NCBI RefSeq assembly: GCF_024166365.1
Contig: NC_064842.1
Span: 17,455,001-17,519,000, forward strand
Direction of reading: 5' to 3'
DNA length: 64,000 nt
Source of the DNA: Elephas maximus indicus
Taxonomy: Eukaryota; Chordata; Mammalia; Proboscidea; Elephantidae
Shown: piece by piece, positions 10,673 through 21,432 of the stretch
Layout of the letters: every line of letters starts with the position of its first letter
Position numbering within the stretch: the stretch's first letter is position 1
The notes under the pieces: generated by a model
Databases searched by the model: none
What the model saw: only the letters and a program-made list of their open reading frames with translations
Told to the model about the DNA's origin: nothing
Program-made: the position numbers and the translations under genes

Positions 10673-12411
10673 TCTTTATGTTTGCAGCTTGTGCATTGTT
10701 CTCCCCTTGTCCCTGTCAAGCTCCCCTGAAACAAAACTCCATTTGCTCAAGAATATTATTAGGCAATGACTTGGAGCCTTTGAATAGGAAACGGCACTAA
10801 CTCAATTTTTTTTTTTTTTCTTTAGAGTTTTTTATTTCAAGGAACTTACTCCATGCACTGAACAGGACTAGAGATAATTTACCTGCTATGCATGGAGTCC
10901 CTTGGTACCATGTTTTCAATTTATTATTAATTGGTGAAGGGATCAGCCGCCTGGCCAGCCCTCCTTTAATCTGCCTTTTATGGAAGTGAAGGGGAATTTG
11001 AAAGACAATGTTTCTGCAGAAGTGGCATCAAGAGCCAAATCAAACACTCCCAAACATCAACCCAAAGAGCTGGAAGGAGAAAACACAAGGAATACGGTAT
11101 GCTGACCATGTGGCCCAGAGTGTGGACTATATTAGGGAGGGGAAGCCGTGAGAATCCGAGCCCTTCTGATACAGTATGCTTGAAGCCACATCTGCCCAAC
11201 CGGCCTTGTCTCTTCTGACCTGTACTCTATTTTTGCAACTCAACATATGGGACCTTTTCTAAAAACCCTATTAAATTCAAACCGTAAAGATTTTTCCTTC
11301 TCCTCCTCCGCATTCTACTTCTTCCGCTCCTCCTCACTCTCTCTTCCTCCCATTCTCTCTCACTCAATACTAAACAAGAAGAACATAGCAACAAAGGCCT
11401 GGAGCTACATTTTCATAAAAGGTCTACCATCAAGTTACAAGTTGAGGTAAATCTATGTAGAGTTTGATGACACAATCGTTTTTTTTTCTTTGCTCACATC
11501 TGCAATTGGTGGATAGGAGAGGGGAAGCCTGGCCCTGACTGGTGGGGAAGCAGGGTGGGGAGGGAAGGGGTGCAAACCTGGTTCGTCTCCTCCCCTCTGG
11601 GTGAGAATTCTTGTTGCCTGTGCCAAGCCTCCTCTCTCCAGCTCCCTGCTCCCCAACATAGGGTCCACCTTGTAAACTGTCTGGATGCCAGTCTCTCCCC
11701 ACCCAGAGAAGCCCTGCTGAGCCCTCTCCTGTGAATGGCCTCAGCTGTTCCCAGGCAAGGGCCAAGCAGGAGACTCCTAGGGCGCGTTGACTTGAGGAAG
11801 GAGGGCTCTGGACACTGGCCATACATCTTGTTCAAGGGTGAGGGCCCAGCTTGTCCCGGTGGTCAGCCACAGCCTGCCTGGGGAGACTCATCAGCGAAGG
11901 CAGGAAAAATGGTATGCATTAAAATGGCATGTCAATCATTCTGTTGGAAATTTGTTAGGAGCTATGAAAACAATGTTTATCACTCCTCATCACCATGAGT
12001 GGCTTTTAGAAACGTTGCCCAGAAAGACAAATGACCTGCTTTCCAAGGCCTGGCTTCCAACTGACGTCACTGAACTTTGGAAAATGCTGAAGGCATTGTT
12101 ACACTGCTCCGTGCCCTTCCCAGCCCCAGCTTCCAGCGCCATCTTTCCAGCGGGTCATGTGCTTTCAAAGGGTCTTCGGCTCAGATTCGTGTGCCTATGA
12201 CAAACATTCCTTTTCATACTTAAGTGAGGCAAGTACTGAAGTCTCAGAAAGACATCCAGGAATTGAAAGCTGTACTAGTCTAAAATGAGATTTCTTGATT
12301 GTTGAGGTCTTCTGAGGCTTCTGACTTGTCCCAATTTGTTGTTATTCAAATAAAATTTGACCATAGTATTCCCCAGAAGAACTAGAAATGCTATCAAAAA
12401 ACAGTGTAGGA
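10673..12411. other. Intergenic stretch, no gene seen
   Basis: Mixed unique sequence with a T run at 10806-10819. 11450-11850 is GC-rich with long overlapping minus-strand open frames (130 and 113 codons) and no recognisable protein. No splice-flanked conserved exon pattern stands out. Confidence 0.35.
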
Positions 12412-12513
12412 AAAAAAAAAATACCGGTTGCCATGGAATTAATTCAAATAGTTGATACCTGCCACATAGTACAGAGGAGAATTGCCCCAAAGGGTTTCCA
12501 AGGCTGTGATTTT
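12412..12513 (-). mobile_element. AfroSINE, tail half, split by an RTE insertion
   Basis: Plus-strand reading: an A run, accggttgccatggaatt, gtacagaggagaattgcccc, aaagggtttccaaggctgtg. The element stops in the middle and its head half resumes at 13645, after the RTE. Confidence 0.8.
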
Positions 12514-13644
12514 CCTTGTCTTAGTCTAGAAGCTGTGCTGGAACCTGTCCACCATGGGTGCTGGTATTTGAAATACCAGTGGCATTGCTTTCAGCATCAC
12601 AGCAACACATAAATTATGGATAACATTGTGAAGAATGAGAATTTCAGAACACTTAATTGTGCTCATGCAGAACTTGTACATAGACCAAGAGGCAGTTGTT
12701 GGAACAGAGCAAGGGGATACCAAGTGGTTTAAAATCAGAAAAGGTGTATGTCAGAGTTGTATCCTCTCACCATACTTATTCAATGTGTATGCTGAGCAAA
12801 TAATGAGAAGCCAGAATATATGAAGAAGAACGTGACATCAGGATTGGAGGAAGACTCATTAACAACCTGTGTTATGCAGATGACACAACCTTGCTTGCTG
12901 AAAGTGAAGAGGACTTGAAGCACTTACTGATGAAGATCAAAGACTACAACCTTCAGTATGGATTTCACCTCAAAATGAAGAAAACAAAAATTCTCGCAAT
13001 TGGACCAATAAGCAACATCACTATAAACTGAGAAAACACTGAAGTTATCAAGGACTTCCTTTTACTTGGATCCACAACCAATGCCCAGGGAAGCAGCAGT
13101 GGAGAAATCAAACAAAGTATTGCATTGGACAAGTCTGCTGCAAAAGACCTCTTTAAAGTGTTGAAAAGTAAAGATGTTACTTTGAGGATTAAGGTGTGCC
13201 TGACCCAAGCCATGGTGTTTTCAATCACCTCATATGCGTGCAAAAGCTGGACAATAAATAAGGAAGACCAAAGAAGAATTGATGCATTTGAGTTATGGTG
13301 TTGGTGAAGAATATTGAATATACCATGGACTGTCCAGAAGAACAAATTTGTCTTGGATGAAGTACAGCCAGAATGCTCCTAAGAAGCAAGGAGAGTGAGA
13401 CTTCATCTCACGTACTTTGGACATGTTATCAGAGGGACCAGTCCTTGGAGAATGACATCAGGCTTGGTAAAGTAGAGGGTCAGTGAAAAAGAGGAAGACC
13501 CTGAAGGAGATGGATTGACAACAGTGGCTGCAACAATACGCTGAAACATAGCCAAGATTGTGAGGATGATGAAGGATTGGGCAGTGTTGTAAATAGGATC
13601 GCTGTGAGTCAGAACAGACTCCACAACACCTAGCAACAACAATC
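12514..13644 (+). mobile_element. RTE-clade LINE fragment carrying a YADD reverse transcriptase motif
   Basis: The reverse transcriptase region begins at about 12611. It encodes LFNVYAEQIM, the catalytic YADD box at 12873-12884 followed by TTLLAESEEDLKHLL, and, with frame breaks, the C-terminal domain (KEDQRRIDAFELW at about 13261-13299). The end is a caacaacaat tail at 13634-13643. Stops and frameshifts, such as the TGA at 13029, make it inactive. About 90 bases at 12517-12605 ahead of the RT match another repeat at 54377-54480 and may not be RTE. RTE elements copy by target-primed reverse transcription, and an active relative probably supplied the machinery that moved AfroSINEs. Confidence 0.85.
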
Positions 13645-13749
13645 TCTATGGAAGCAGACTGCCACATCTTTCTCATGGCTGGTGGGTTTGAACTGCTGAC
13701 TTTTTAGTTAGCAGCCAAGCAATTAATCACCGTACCACTAGGGTTCCTT
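13645..13749 (-). mobile_element. AfroSINE, head half, split by an RTE insertion
   Basis: Plus-strand reading: tctatggaagcagactgcca, catctttctcatggctgg, tttagttagcagccaag, then aattaatcaccgtacc. It continues the copy interrupted at 12513. Confidence 0.8.
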
Positions 13750-14230
13750 CCAGTAGAAACAGGACCTGGAATAGGGAAAGAACAGGCCATGTCCCATAAG
13801 CAACTTTGGAGATGATGAAGCTTGCTTGCCGTGCTTTTCACTCTTGTTGCTGAGGCAACCTTAGTAAGTTAGGTCACAGAAGGGCTGCTGTGGAAGGTTC
13901 CCCAGGAGAGCTACCTCTGGGTGTCTGGGGAAGGAAAATTGGAGGAGTTGGCACACACGTCTGGAGATAGCTGTGAGCACCAACTGTATGAAGGCTTTTG
14001 TTCACAGGTAAGGCACATCTCTCCCCAGGCCCTGCTGTCTCCCAGGCCTCCGTTTACTGTTTCAGTGTTTTTCATTTGCTTTGTTTCATTTTTCTTGTTA
14101 TTTAAATTATTCTTCTCTTACGTTTTTATGCCCTACCAGGCTGAGCAGTAAGTAGCTAAGAGATAGGTATAGACATATCTTAAGCAAGTTGCTGTTTGTT
14201 TCAGCATTCGTGTGCGTCAGAGCAGAAGTG
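13750..14230. other. Intergenic stretch, no gene seen
   Basis: No named repeat or exon recognised. A 76-codon plus-strand frame at 13921-14151 ends in a low-complexity Phe-rich run and looks like chance. Confidence 0.35.
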
Positions 14231-14357
14231 GGCTTCTGAGGTTTTCAATGGCTACGGTCTTTCAGTAGACCACCAGGCCTTGCTTCTGAGGTACCCCTAT
14301 ATGGATTTGAACCCCCAACCTTTCAGTTAGTAGCTGAGTTTGTGCCACCCAGGAAAT
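14231..14357 (-). mobile_element. AfroSINE variant, partial
   Basis: Plus-strand reading: gaggttttcaatggctacgg, gaccaccaggccttgcttct, cccaacctttcagttagtag, tgtgccacccagg. This is the same subfamily as the copies at 7.7 and 10.5 kb, without its tail. Confidence 0.75.
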
Positions 14358-15218
14358 ACAAACAGACACATTCATCAATATGAATGATTTCCAGGGACAG
14401 CTTACCCAATAAGCAAGGGCATCAAAAAAAAAGGGGCACCAGTTGTCCAAAGGAAAGACCTATAGATGCCAACCAGACAGGACACAAGGAAAAGTGAGTG
14501 CCACAGAGGAAGGGAACTGTCAGGGCACTAAATGAAATTGATACCATTTTATAAATTTTGTATATAATAACAGTTATATTTTCCTTTTCATTCCGAACCG
14601 ATCGGGTATAACCTCTCATCCAGTTCTCTCTTGTAAACCACATAAGAATGCTCCAGTGGCAGTATAATCATGTGACTCTTGACATATCCGGTTCTGTCCT
14701 GTGCAAAGCAAAACCGTCTTCAAATTGAGCATACCCTTGTATCTGTATCATGCTCTTTGCGATTGCTTTTGCCCCTGTCGGTCATCAGGAGTAGTCCAAT
14801 GAACTGTGAAGATGCAGCAACAAAGGTCGGAAAGTAAGTAAGCTTTTAAGTATTTCAAGACGAAAAACACTCACGGATACCTGCGAAGGACCCACCAACA
14901 ATCATTGCACAACGAACCAATGAAATTATTTCCAACTGGAAATGACAGCACTGGGTTTTTGTAAATACTATTTTTTTTTTTTTTATTATTTCTTTTGACT
15001 ATCTCAGACATGAAGAACAAAATTACATGTTCCAAATCAATTTTTTTACTTACTAATTTTAAAATATAAATTTTTGTGTTAACTTCTAAATTTGAAGTAA
15101 ATTTTATACATTCGAATTTTGTAAAATTTTATAAATTTTATTTATTTTCAATGATTCAAATTTATTTGCTACTTTAGAACCAAATTTGAAAAGTGACAGA
15201 ATTTTACACTCAGGTAAA
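14358..15218. other. Possible 5' flank of the hAT element
   Basis: AT-rich sequence with a T run at about 14971-14983. A motif cagtggcagtataatc at 14654-14669 resembles the CAGTGG start of some hAT terminal inverted repeats, but I found no partner on the right side, so the element end is not established. Confidence 0.3.
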
Positions 15219-18200
15219 ACGAAACGGCAACAACTAAGTGGAACGCAAAAACAAAAGCTCGAAGAAGATTAAAAAAAAAAAAAAAGGAATTGTGAATCTC
15301 TAAAGACAATTCCAAAATTAACTTCTTTTTTAAAAATGTAATGAATCAAAAGAGGCTTCTGTTGAATTCTTGTGTTTAATGGGTGTAAATTGTTATACTA
15401 GTACCGCTAGTGCTGAAATTACTAATAGCAACACAAATGTAACAGAATTTGTTCCAAGTTCTGCATTCTTGCCGTAGTAAAAAATTAAAACTGGTGTAGA
15501 AAGTGAAACGATTTTAGAATCTAAAATTTTGCATCTGTAGACCACATAAATAACAGAAATATATATCTTGCTTTATGGAATAATTTTCCTTCTAATGATG
15601 TAAATTACTGGGTTGAAAGAGGGCCAAGTGATTGTCAGCATCACTGTGGACCACGTGAAAATTCATGTTGAAAATTTCTGGGTGGTAAACAAACATGGTC
15701 TCCAACCGGAATATATTTCTTGGGTAAAAACCTAATGGTGAAAGTTATAAGAGGGAGTGGCTACTCTCTCTCCATCAGTCAGCTCTGTGTATTGTTTTCT
15801 TTGCAAAGTATTCAGTCCTCAGTCACTTGATTCTCACTTTGCTACAGATGGATTTAGGGACTGGTGCAACTCAAATATGATTGATAAACATGAAAACAGT
15901 TCAATTCGCAAAGATCGTAGGGTGTCATATTTAAACCAAAAACATGGTTTTGGCTTAACTTGTGAACTGGAAACACAAATTAATGAAGAACATAGGTATT
16001 GGAAAGCCATTTTGCAACAAGCTGTTACTGTCATTATAATAATCGCTGAATGTAGACTATCTTTTCAAGGAAGAATGACGCGTTTGGATTCCCCTCAAAA
16101 TGGAAATTTGGGGAGGAGGGTTACTTAAACTTGTTGCTCAATTTGATCCATTTTTAGCACGTCACATCTCAAAATATAGTAACATAGGAAAGGGCAACCC
16201 ATGGTACATGTCTAAAACAATGTGTGAAGAATTAATAAACTTAATAAGTGATAGAGTTCCATCAACTATTTTCAGTGAAATAAGTATAGCTTGATATTTC
16301 AGTTTGTCTGTAGATACCACTCCTGATCTTTCCCATACAGATTAGCTAAGTATTGTTTTAATATACGTATGATGGCAAATCAGTTGAGCAATTTGATCAC
16401 ATTTGGTAGCTTAAAAAGTCATACTGGCGAAAAAATTGCAAATCAAGTATTTCACAATTTATGTGGGGTTTGAAAAACTGATTTTTTAAAGTGCGGAGGC
16501 TAGTCCTATAACACTGGTGCGAATATATCAGGGCATTATAAAGGCATGGAACAAAAAATTTTAAAACATAATGAATATGCCATTTTCATACCATGTGTTG
16601 CTCTTTCATTGTTCTTGTAGGACAGTAGTGCAGTAGATTGTTGTCCAGAAGCACCTGATTGTTCTTCTACTGTTCAGTTTCTCTACAAATTTTTTGCTGC
16701 CAATACTGTTCTTAAAACGTATTTAGGCAACGATCAATATGAAAATGTCTTTCCGATACACATTGGGAAGTGCGTGCTGTTGCAATGAGTACAATCCTGG
16801 ATCGTACACTTAGATTCTAGATGCCTTAGAAAATATTGCTGAAGACCAGACACAAAAAGGAGATACTAAAAGAGAAGCTGAAAATATTGCCAACAAAATC
16901 CAAACACTAGGGGAGGTATTCATGTTGGTTATATGGAATAATATATTACAGCGTTTTCGTTGGATGAAGCAAGCGCTCCACGATTCAGAAGTCAGTTTAA
17001 AGACACGCACAGATCTCTACCAGTCGTTAACAGGGTATTTAAATAATTTAAAAAAAGATTTTGAAAAATTTGAAAACACAACAAAACGAATACTCCCAAA
17101 TACTGATTACCAAGAAGTTGACCTTTGAAGAAACATTAGAAAGAAACAGGTAAATGATGGAAGTACTCCAGAAGTATCATTGAGTGCCAGAGATCGTTTT
17201 CGTATGACCATGTACTGCACCATCATTGACACACTTGAATCTTGCATGGAAAGAAGGGCAAAAGTGTATGAAGTTCTTTCAAATAGATTTTCTTTCTTGA
17301 ACAATGTGGATATACGTGATGAAGGATTCATGAAGGCATCCAAGAAATTAGTGCAGGCTTGTCCTGATGACTTAAATACAAACCTTTACAGAGCAGTGCA
17401 ACAATTTCATTCTTACATAATGTCTTAGTCATCTAGCGCTGCTATAACAGAAATACCACAAGTGGATGGCTTCAACAAAGAAAAGTTTATTTCTTCACAG
17501 TAAAGTAGGCTAAAAGTCCAAATTCAGGGCGTCAGCTCCAGGGAAAGCCTTTCTCCCTTTGTCAGCCTTCTCATCAATCTTCCCCTGGACTAGGAGCTTC
17601 TCTGAGCAGGGACCCCAAGTCCAAAGGACACGCTTTGCTCCTGGCACTGCTTTCTTGGTGGTATGAGGTTCCCAACTTTCTGCTTGCTTCCCTTTCCTTT
17701 TATCTCTTGTAAGATAAAAGGTGGTGCTGGCCACACCCCAGGGTAACTCCTTTTACACTGGATCTGGGATGTGACCTTAGTAATCTCCCCCACAAAAAAA
17801 GGGTGTTACAATTCCACCCTAATCCTCTTTAACATTAAATTACAACAACAAAATGGAGAACGACCACAGAATACTGGGAATCATGGCCCAGCCAAATTGA
17901 TACACACATTTTTGGGGGGACATAATTCAATCCATGACACATGAGAACTAAGTTTACAGATTCAGGAAGGACAAATTTTACTCATGTCAGCATATATGAT
18001 TCCATAATAGAAGATAAAATACAATGCGTATTTCCCAGGGCTGAAATTGCTTTACGCATGTTCCTAATTTTAATGATCACAAATGGCACAGTAGAATGTT
18101 CATTTTCATCCCTAAAGAGACTCAAAAACCCTCAGGGTACAAAAATGATTCAAGAAAGACTCGGTTAAAAAAAGAAAAGAAAGACTCGATTCATTATCTT

Positions 18201-18301
18201 TTTTATGTATGGAATCAGATATTGTTCAGCAGCTTAATTGTGATGAAATCATTGATGAATATTTAAGAGCAAAGAATAGAAAAAAGGGTTTTTACTTATA
18301 A
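15219..18301 (+). pseudogene. Degenerate hAT-type transposase gene (TTF zinc finger / DUF4371 / hAT dimerisation layout)
   Basis: Reading across frames recovers the order of a ZMYM1-like or hAT transposase. The basic start RQQLSGTQKQKLEED is at 15225. YWVERGPSDCQ and an YCFLCKVFSP zinc-finger-like stretch lie at 15.6-15.83 kb. The DUF4371-like core includes YFSLSVDTTPDLSHTD at 16295, ended by an in-frame TAG at 16343. DCCPEAP and a Trp-containing segment follow at 16.6-16.8 kb, then a helical region (SLTGYLNNLKKDFEKFENT). The C-terminal dimerisation signature is CSFSSLKRLKN at about 18.1 kb, and the end is EIIDEYLRAKNRKKG with TAA at 18299-18301. Without the LTR at 17421-17939 the span is about 2.56 kb, near full length. 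Several stops and frameshifts rule out a working protein. It could be a DNA transposon remnant or a retrocopy of a domesticated relative, because the ends are not resolved. Confidence 0.82.
17421..17939 (-). mobile_element. Solo LTR, ERVL-MaLR-like, inserted in the hAT relic
   Basis: On the minus strand it starts TGTCATGGATTGAATTATGT and ends GATGACTAAGACA, so it has TG...CA ends, and these ends resemble MLT1/MST-type LTRs. Flanking pentamers cataa (17416-17420) and catga (17940-17944) look like a 5-base target duplication with one change. The hAT reading frame is interrupted on both sides of this block, so the LTR arrived after the transposase gene. No internal retroviral genes are present. 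Confidence 0.78.
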
Positions 18302-20035
18302 CATGCTAGAAATGAAAGATCTATCTAAAAATAAAATAATTTGTTTTCTGATCATTAAATTTCTTTTATGACATCTTTTCATTTGTTCATTTATAATTAT
18401 AGCATTTATTATGAAACAGACATCAAAATTGAAGTATGAGCCATTTAAAGCCAAATTGGTAAAAGTCAATTTTTTGTTGCAGGGGATCAATAGAATTTTA
18501 CATTGATTGTTGAAACAACTAAGTTCACTGATTCATTTTCTCTGTTGTAGAATATGTGGAATTCTTTCTGTAGAAAATATGGTACCTAGTAAAATTCTTA
18601 GTACCCAGCATCCACTAAAAATATTATAATTCAGTTCACTTATTCTGCTAAAATGGCATACGCCACTTCTGCATTCATTAACTAATATTATAGTTGCATT
18701 TTTTAAAAAGTTACATCATGTGTAGCTAACACACACACACATACAGACATGTGTTTGTACGTATATAACTCACATGTCCCGTTCGAATGTGTAAGCAGAG
18801 GAGGGGGCACAGCAGATTATCAGTGTTTAGGCCCCTCACATACCTTAATCCAGCCTTGATGATTTCTAAAGTTCTATTATCTTTCATTTTTTTCCCATGC
18901 ATTCTTATTTGCTTTCTACTCTGACAAATTTAGGATGCTTTGCAGACACGTGTGCGAACAGGACATTTACTATGTTTTTTATTAGAATCTGCTTTTTGTG
19001 TCCCGCAGTAGCCAGGAGCTCTATAGGAAGGCCCTTTGCAGATCCCACAGAAACTCTCTTGGTCCAAGGAGCCTCGCATCTGGCTTCCACAGACCCGTAG
19101 CCCTGCGGTGACCACCTCCCCCTCATCCTTTCCTTTCTCTTCCTGCCCTTTTGTCAATTTTTCATTCTGTGCACAAGAGAAGAGACCAGATGGATTTCAG
19201 CCACAGCTAAGGCTAATGCATTTCTATTTATGCACAATGTTTTAAACAAAAAATGGAGTTTGCTGTCCTGAAGGGAAAGTCAGGCAGAGAAAACCAACAC
19301 TTTCCTGACGAGCTGGCCTCACCGAAGGCAGAGGGGCTGACAGTTGTTAGTGAAAAGTGGTGGCGATTTAGAGAGCTAAGCCTAGGAATAAACCAAACTA
19401 AAAGCCATCTTTTTTTTTTTTTCACATAGGAGGAAATGAATAATTTAGTGTCGGCCAGGTCAAGCTAGAAATCTCATTTCTGGAACAAGGTCTGAGTAAA
19501 AATAAGAGGACCCGGGAGCTAAAGCACAATGGGTATTAAAGGCCACATATCTCATACTTGTAGTGCTCTCTGCAGAAGGAAAGCCAGGGATAGAACACAC
19601 AGTGCTGTGAGTCTGGACTGAGTAGAACAAACAGCACACAGAAGCACATGGGGAAGATTCTTTTTTTTTTTTTTTTTACCTCAGGTGAAGTAAATTTTTT
19701 TTTTGCATTATATTCTAAGCTATGATACATTCTCACTTTGGTAAAAGATTAAAAACAGTTTAAATTCTACAGACTCAGACTTTTGAGCACTGCAAATGCC
19801 AACAAATTCTGACCACATTCTGCCCCTTTTTGCAGACGTATTGACCTCACAGTTGTTGTGCTGATATCATACCTCTTTACAGACCCAAGATATTGGAGTT
19901 CATAGGAAATCCAGAAACAGCTGCTAAGAGCTGCTCCCCAGGACTCCCCATGACATGCCCTCTGCTCCTCTGGCCCTGATGACCACCCCTCCTCAGGTCC
20001 TCGGCATCTTTACTATACTGTGGCACTGATAGGCT
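18302..20035. other. Intergenic stretch, no gene seen
   Basis: AT-rich. Contains a short CA-rich run near 18729-18742 and T runs at 19410-19421 and 19661-19678. The first few hundred bases may be the 3' flank of the hAT element. No exon recognised. Confidence 0.35.
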
Positions 20036-20163
20036 TGCCAGATTTAGCAAACACAAATAGGATGTTCAGTTAAATTTGAATTTAAGATAAACAACAAATA
20101 ATATTTTAGCATTAAGTGTATCTCCTTGCAGTAACTGGGCATGCTGTATTTTATCTAGCAACT
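20036..20163. mobile_element. Palindromic non-autonomous DNA transposon relic
   Basis: The left arm (gccagatttagcaaacacaa, ggatgttcagttaa) and the reverse complement of the right arm (ttgctagataaaatac, gcatgcccagttac) resemble each other, so the unit is a long imperfect inverted repeat. It is a mammal-wide repeat type that I recall but cannot name securely. Confidence 0.5.
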
Positions 20164-20569
20164 ATTTTCATTGAGAGTGTACATCAGCAGTCTGCCAGGG
20201 AAGCCCTCTGCATTCTTACTGGGATCCCCCAAAGTAGCTCACACCGGCATAGGACCTCGACCACCCCAGTGGCTGTGGTCTGCAGATAAGACCCAGAGTA
20301 AAAGTACTCAAGAGTACCAAGTTCCAGGGAACAAAAAGGTAGGAGAGGATGGTGCAGTGGCAACCTGAGGAGAAATTGCCCTGCGGGTATTTCCGCCTTC
20401 TCTTTTAAAAGAAAAAAAGAAATTTTTTTTTTTTTTAGTGGAAAATCCCTCATTAGCCCTGTTGCTCTTAACCTTAAGGAAGCCATTGAAGCTCCTTGTG
20501 TCTCAGTTTCATTTCTGATAACAAGAGCAAATTAGTGCCTACACTGCCTAATAACTCTAAAACAATGAT
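20164..20569. other. Intergenic stretch, no gene seen
   Basis: No named repeat or exon recognised. A T run lies at about 20424-20437. Its last bases (ctaaaacaatgatttt, 20557-20572) are the left member of the target-site set around the stacked L1s. Confidence 0.4.
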
Positions 20570-21415
20570 TTTTTTTATTATTATTGTACTTTAGATGAAG
20601 GTGTACAGAACAAACTAGCTTCTCATTAAATAATTAGCACACATATTGTTTTGTGACACTGGTTACCAACCCCAAGACATGTCAACACTCTCGCCATCTC
20701 AACCTTGGGTTCCCTATTACTAGCCTTCCTGTCCCCTCCTGCCTTCTAGTCCTTGCCCCTGGGCTGATGTGCCCCTTTAGTCTCATTTTGTTTTATGGGC
20801 CTGATTAATCTTTGGCTGAAGGGTGAACCTCAGGAGTGACTTCATTACTGAGCTAAAAAAATGTGTCAGGGGCCATACTGTCAGGGTTTCTCCAGTCTTT
20901 GTTAGATTGGTAAGTCTGTTTTTTCTTTTTTTTATGAGTTAGAATTTTGTTCTACATTTTTCTTCAGCTCTGTCTGGGATCCTATATTGCGATCCCTATC
21001 AGAGCAGTTGGTGGTGGTAGCTGGGCACCATCTAGTTGTGCCGGGCTCAATCTGGTGGAGGCTGTAAATTGTGATCCATCAGTCACTTGGACTAATCTTT
21101 CCCTTGTGTCTTTGGTTTTCTTCATTCTCCCTTGCTCCTGATGGGGTGAGACCAGTACAGTATCTTAGATGGCTGCTCCTAATCTTTTAAGGCTCCAGGA
21201 GCTACTCACCAAAGTAGACTGTAGAACATTTTCTTTATAAACTGTGTTATGCCGGTTGAGCTAGATGTTCCCTGAGACCATGGTCCCCACAGCCCTCAGC
21301 CCAGTAATTCAGTTCCTCAGGGAGTTTGGATGTGTCTAGGGAGCTTCCAGGACCTTGCCTTGTTCAAGTTGTGCCAGCTTCCCCAGTATTATGTATTGTC
21401 TTACCCTTCACCAAA
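20570..21415 (-). mobile_element. Older afrotherian L1, 3' UTR only
   Basis: Same module order as the younger L1 just to the right, but more diverged: attgtactttagatgaagg next to the T run, gtggtagctgggcaccatct, tcttagatggctgctcctaa, accatggtccccacagccc, cttacccttcacc. It is 5'-truncated before ORF2 and abuts the target-site copy of the next L1. Confidence 0.8.
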
Positions 21416-21432
21416 TAAAACAATATGATTTT
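21416..21432. repeat. Target-site duplication, left copy, of the younger L1
   Basis: The 17 bases taaaacaatatgatttt match taaagcaatatgatttt at 24120-24136 with one change. A shorter version, taaaacaatgatttt, lies left of the older L1 at 20558-20572. Confidence 0.85.

Noticed and set aside
11430-11835. Two overlapping minus-strand open frames in GC-rich sequence
   Set aside because: Open frames are expected by chance in GC-rich DNA. No conserved motif, splice pattern or similarity seen.
15757-17428. Treating the hAT frames as a working gene
   Set aside because: In-frame stops (for example at 16343), several frame changes and an inserted LTR exclude a functional protein.
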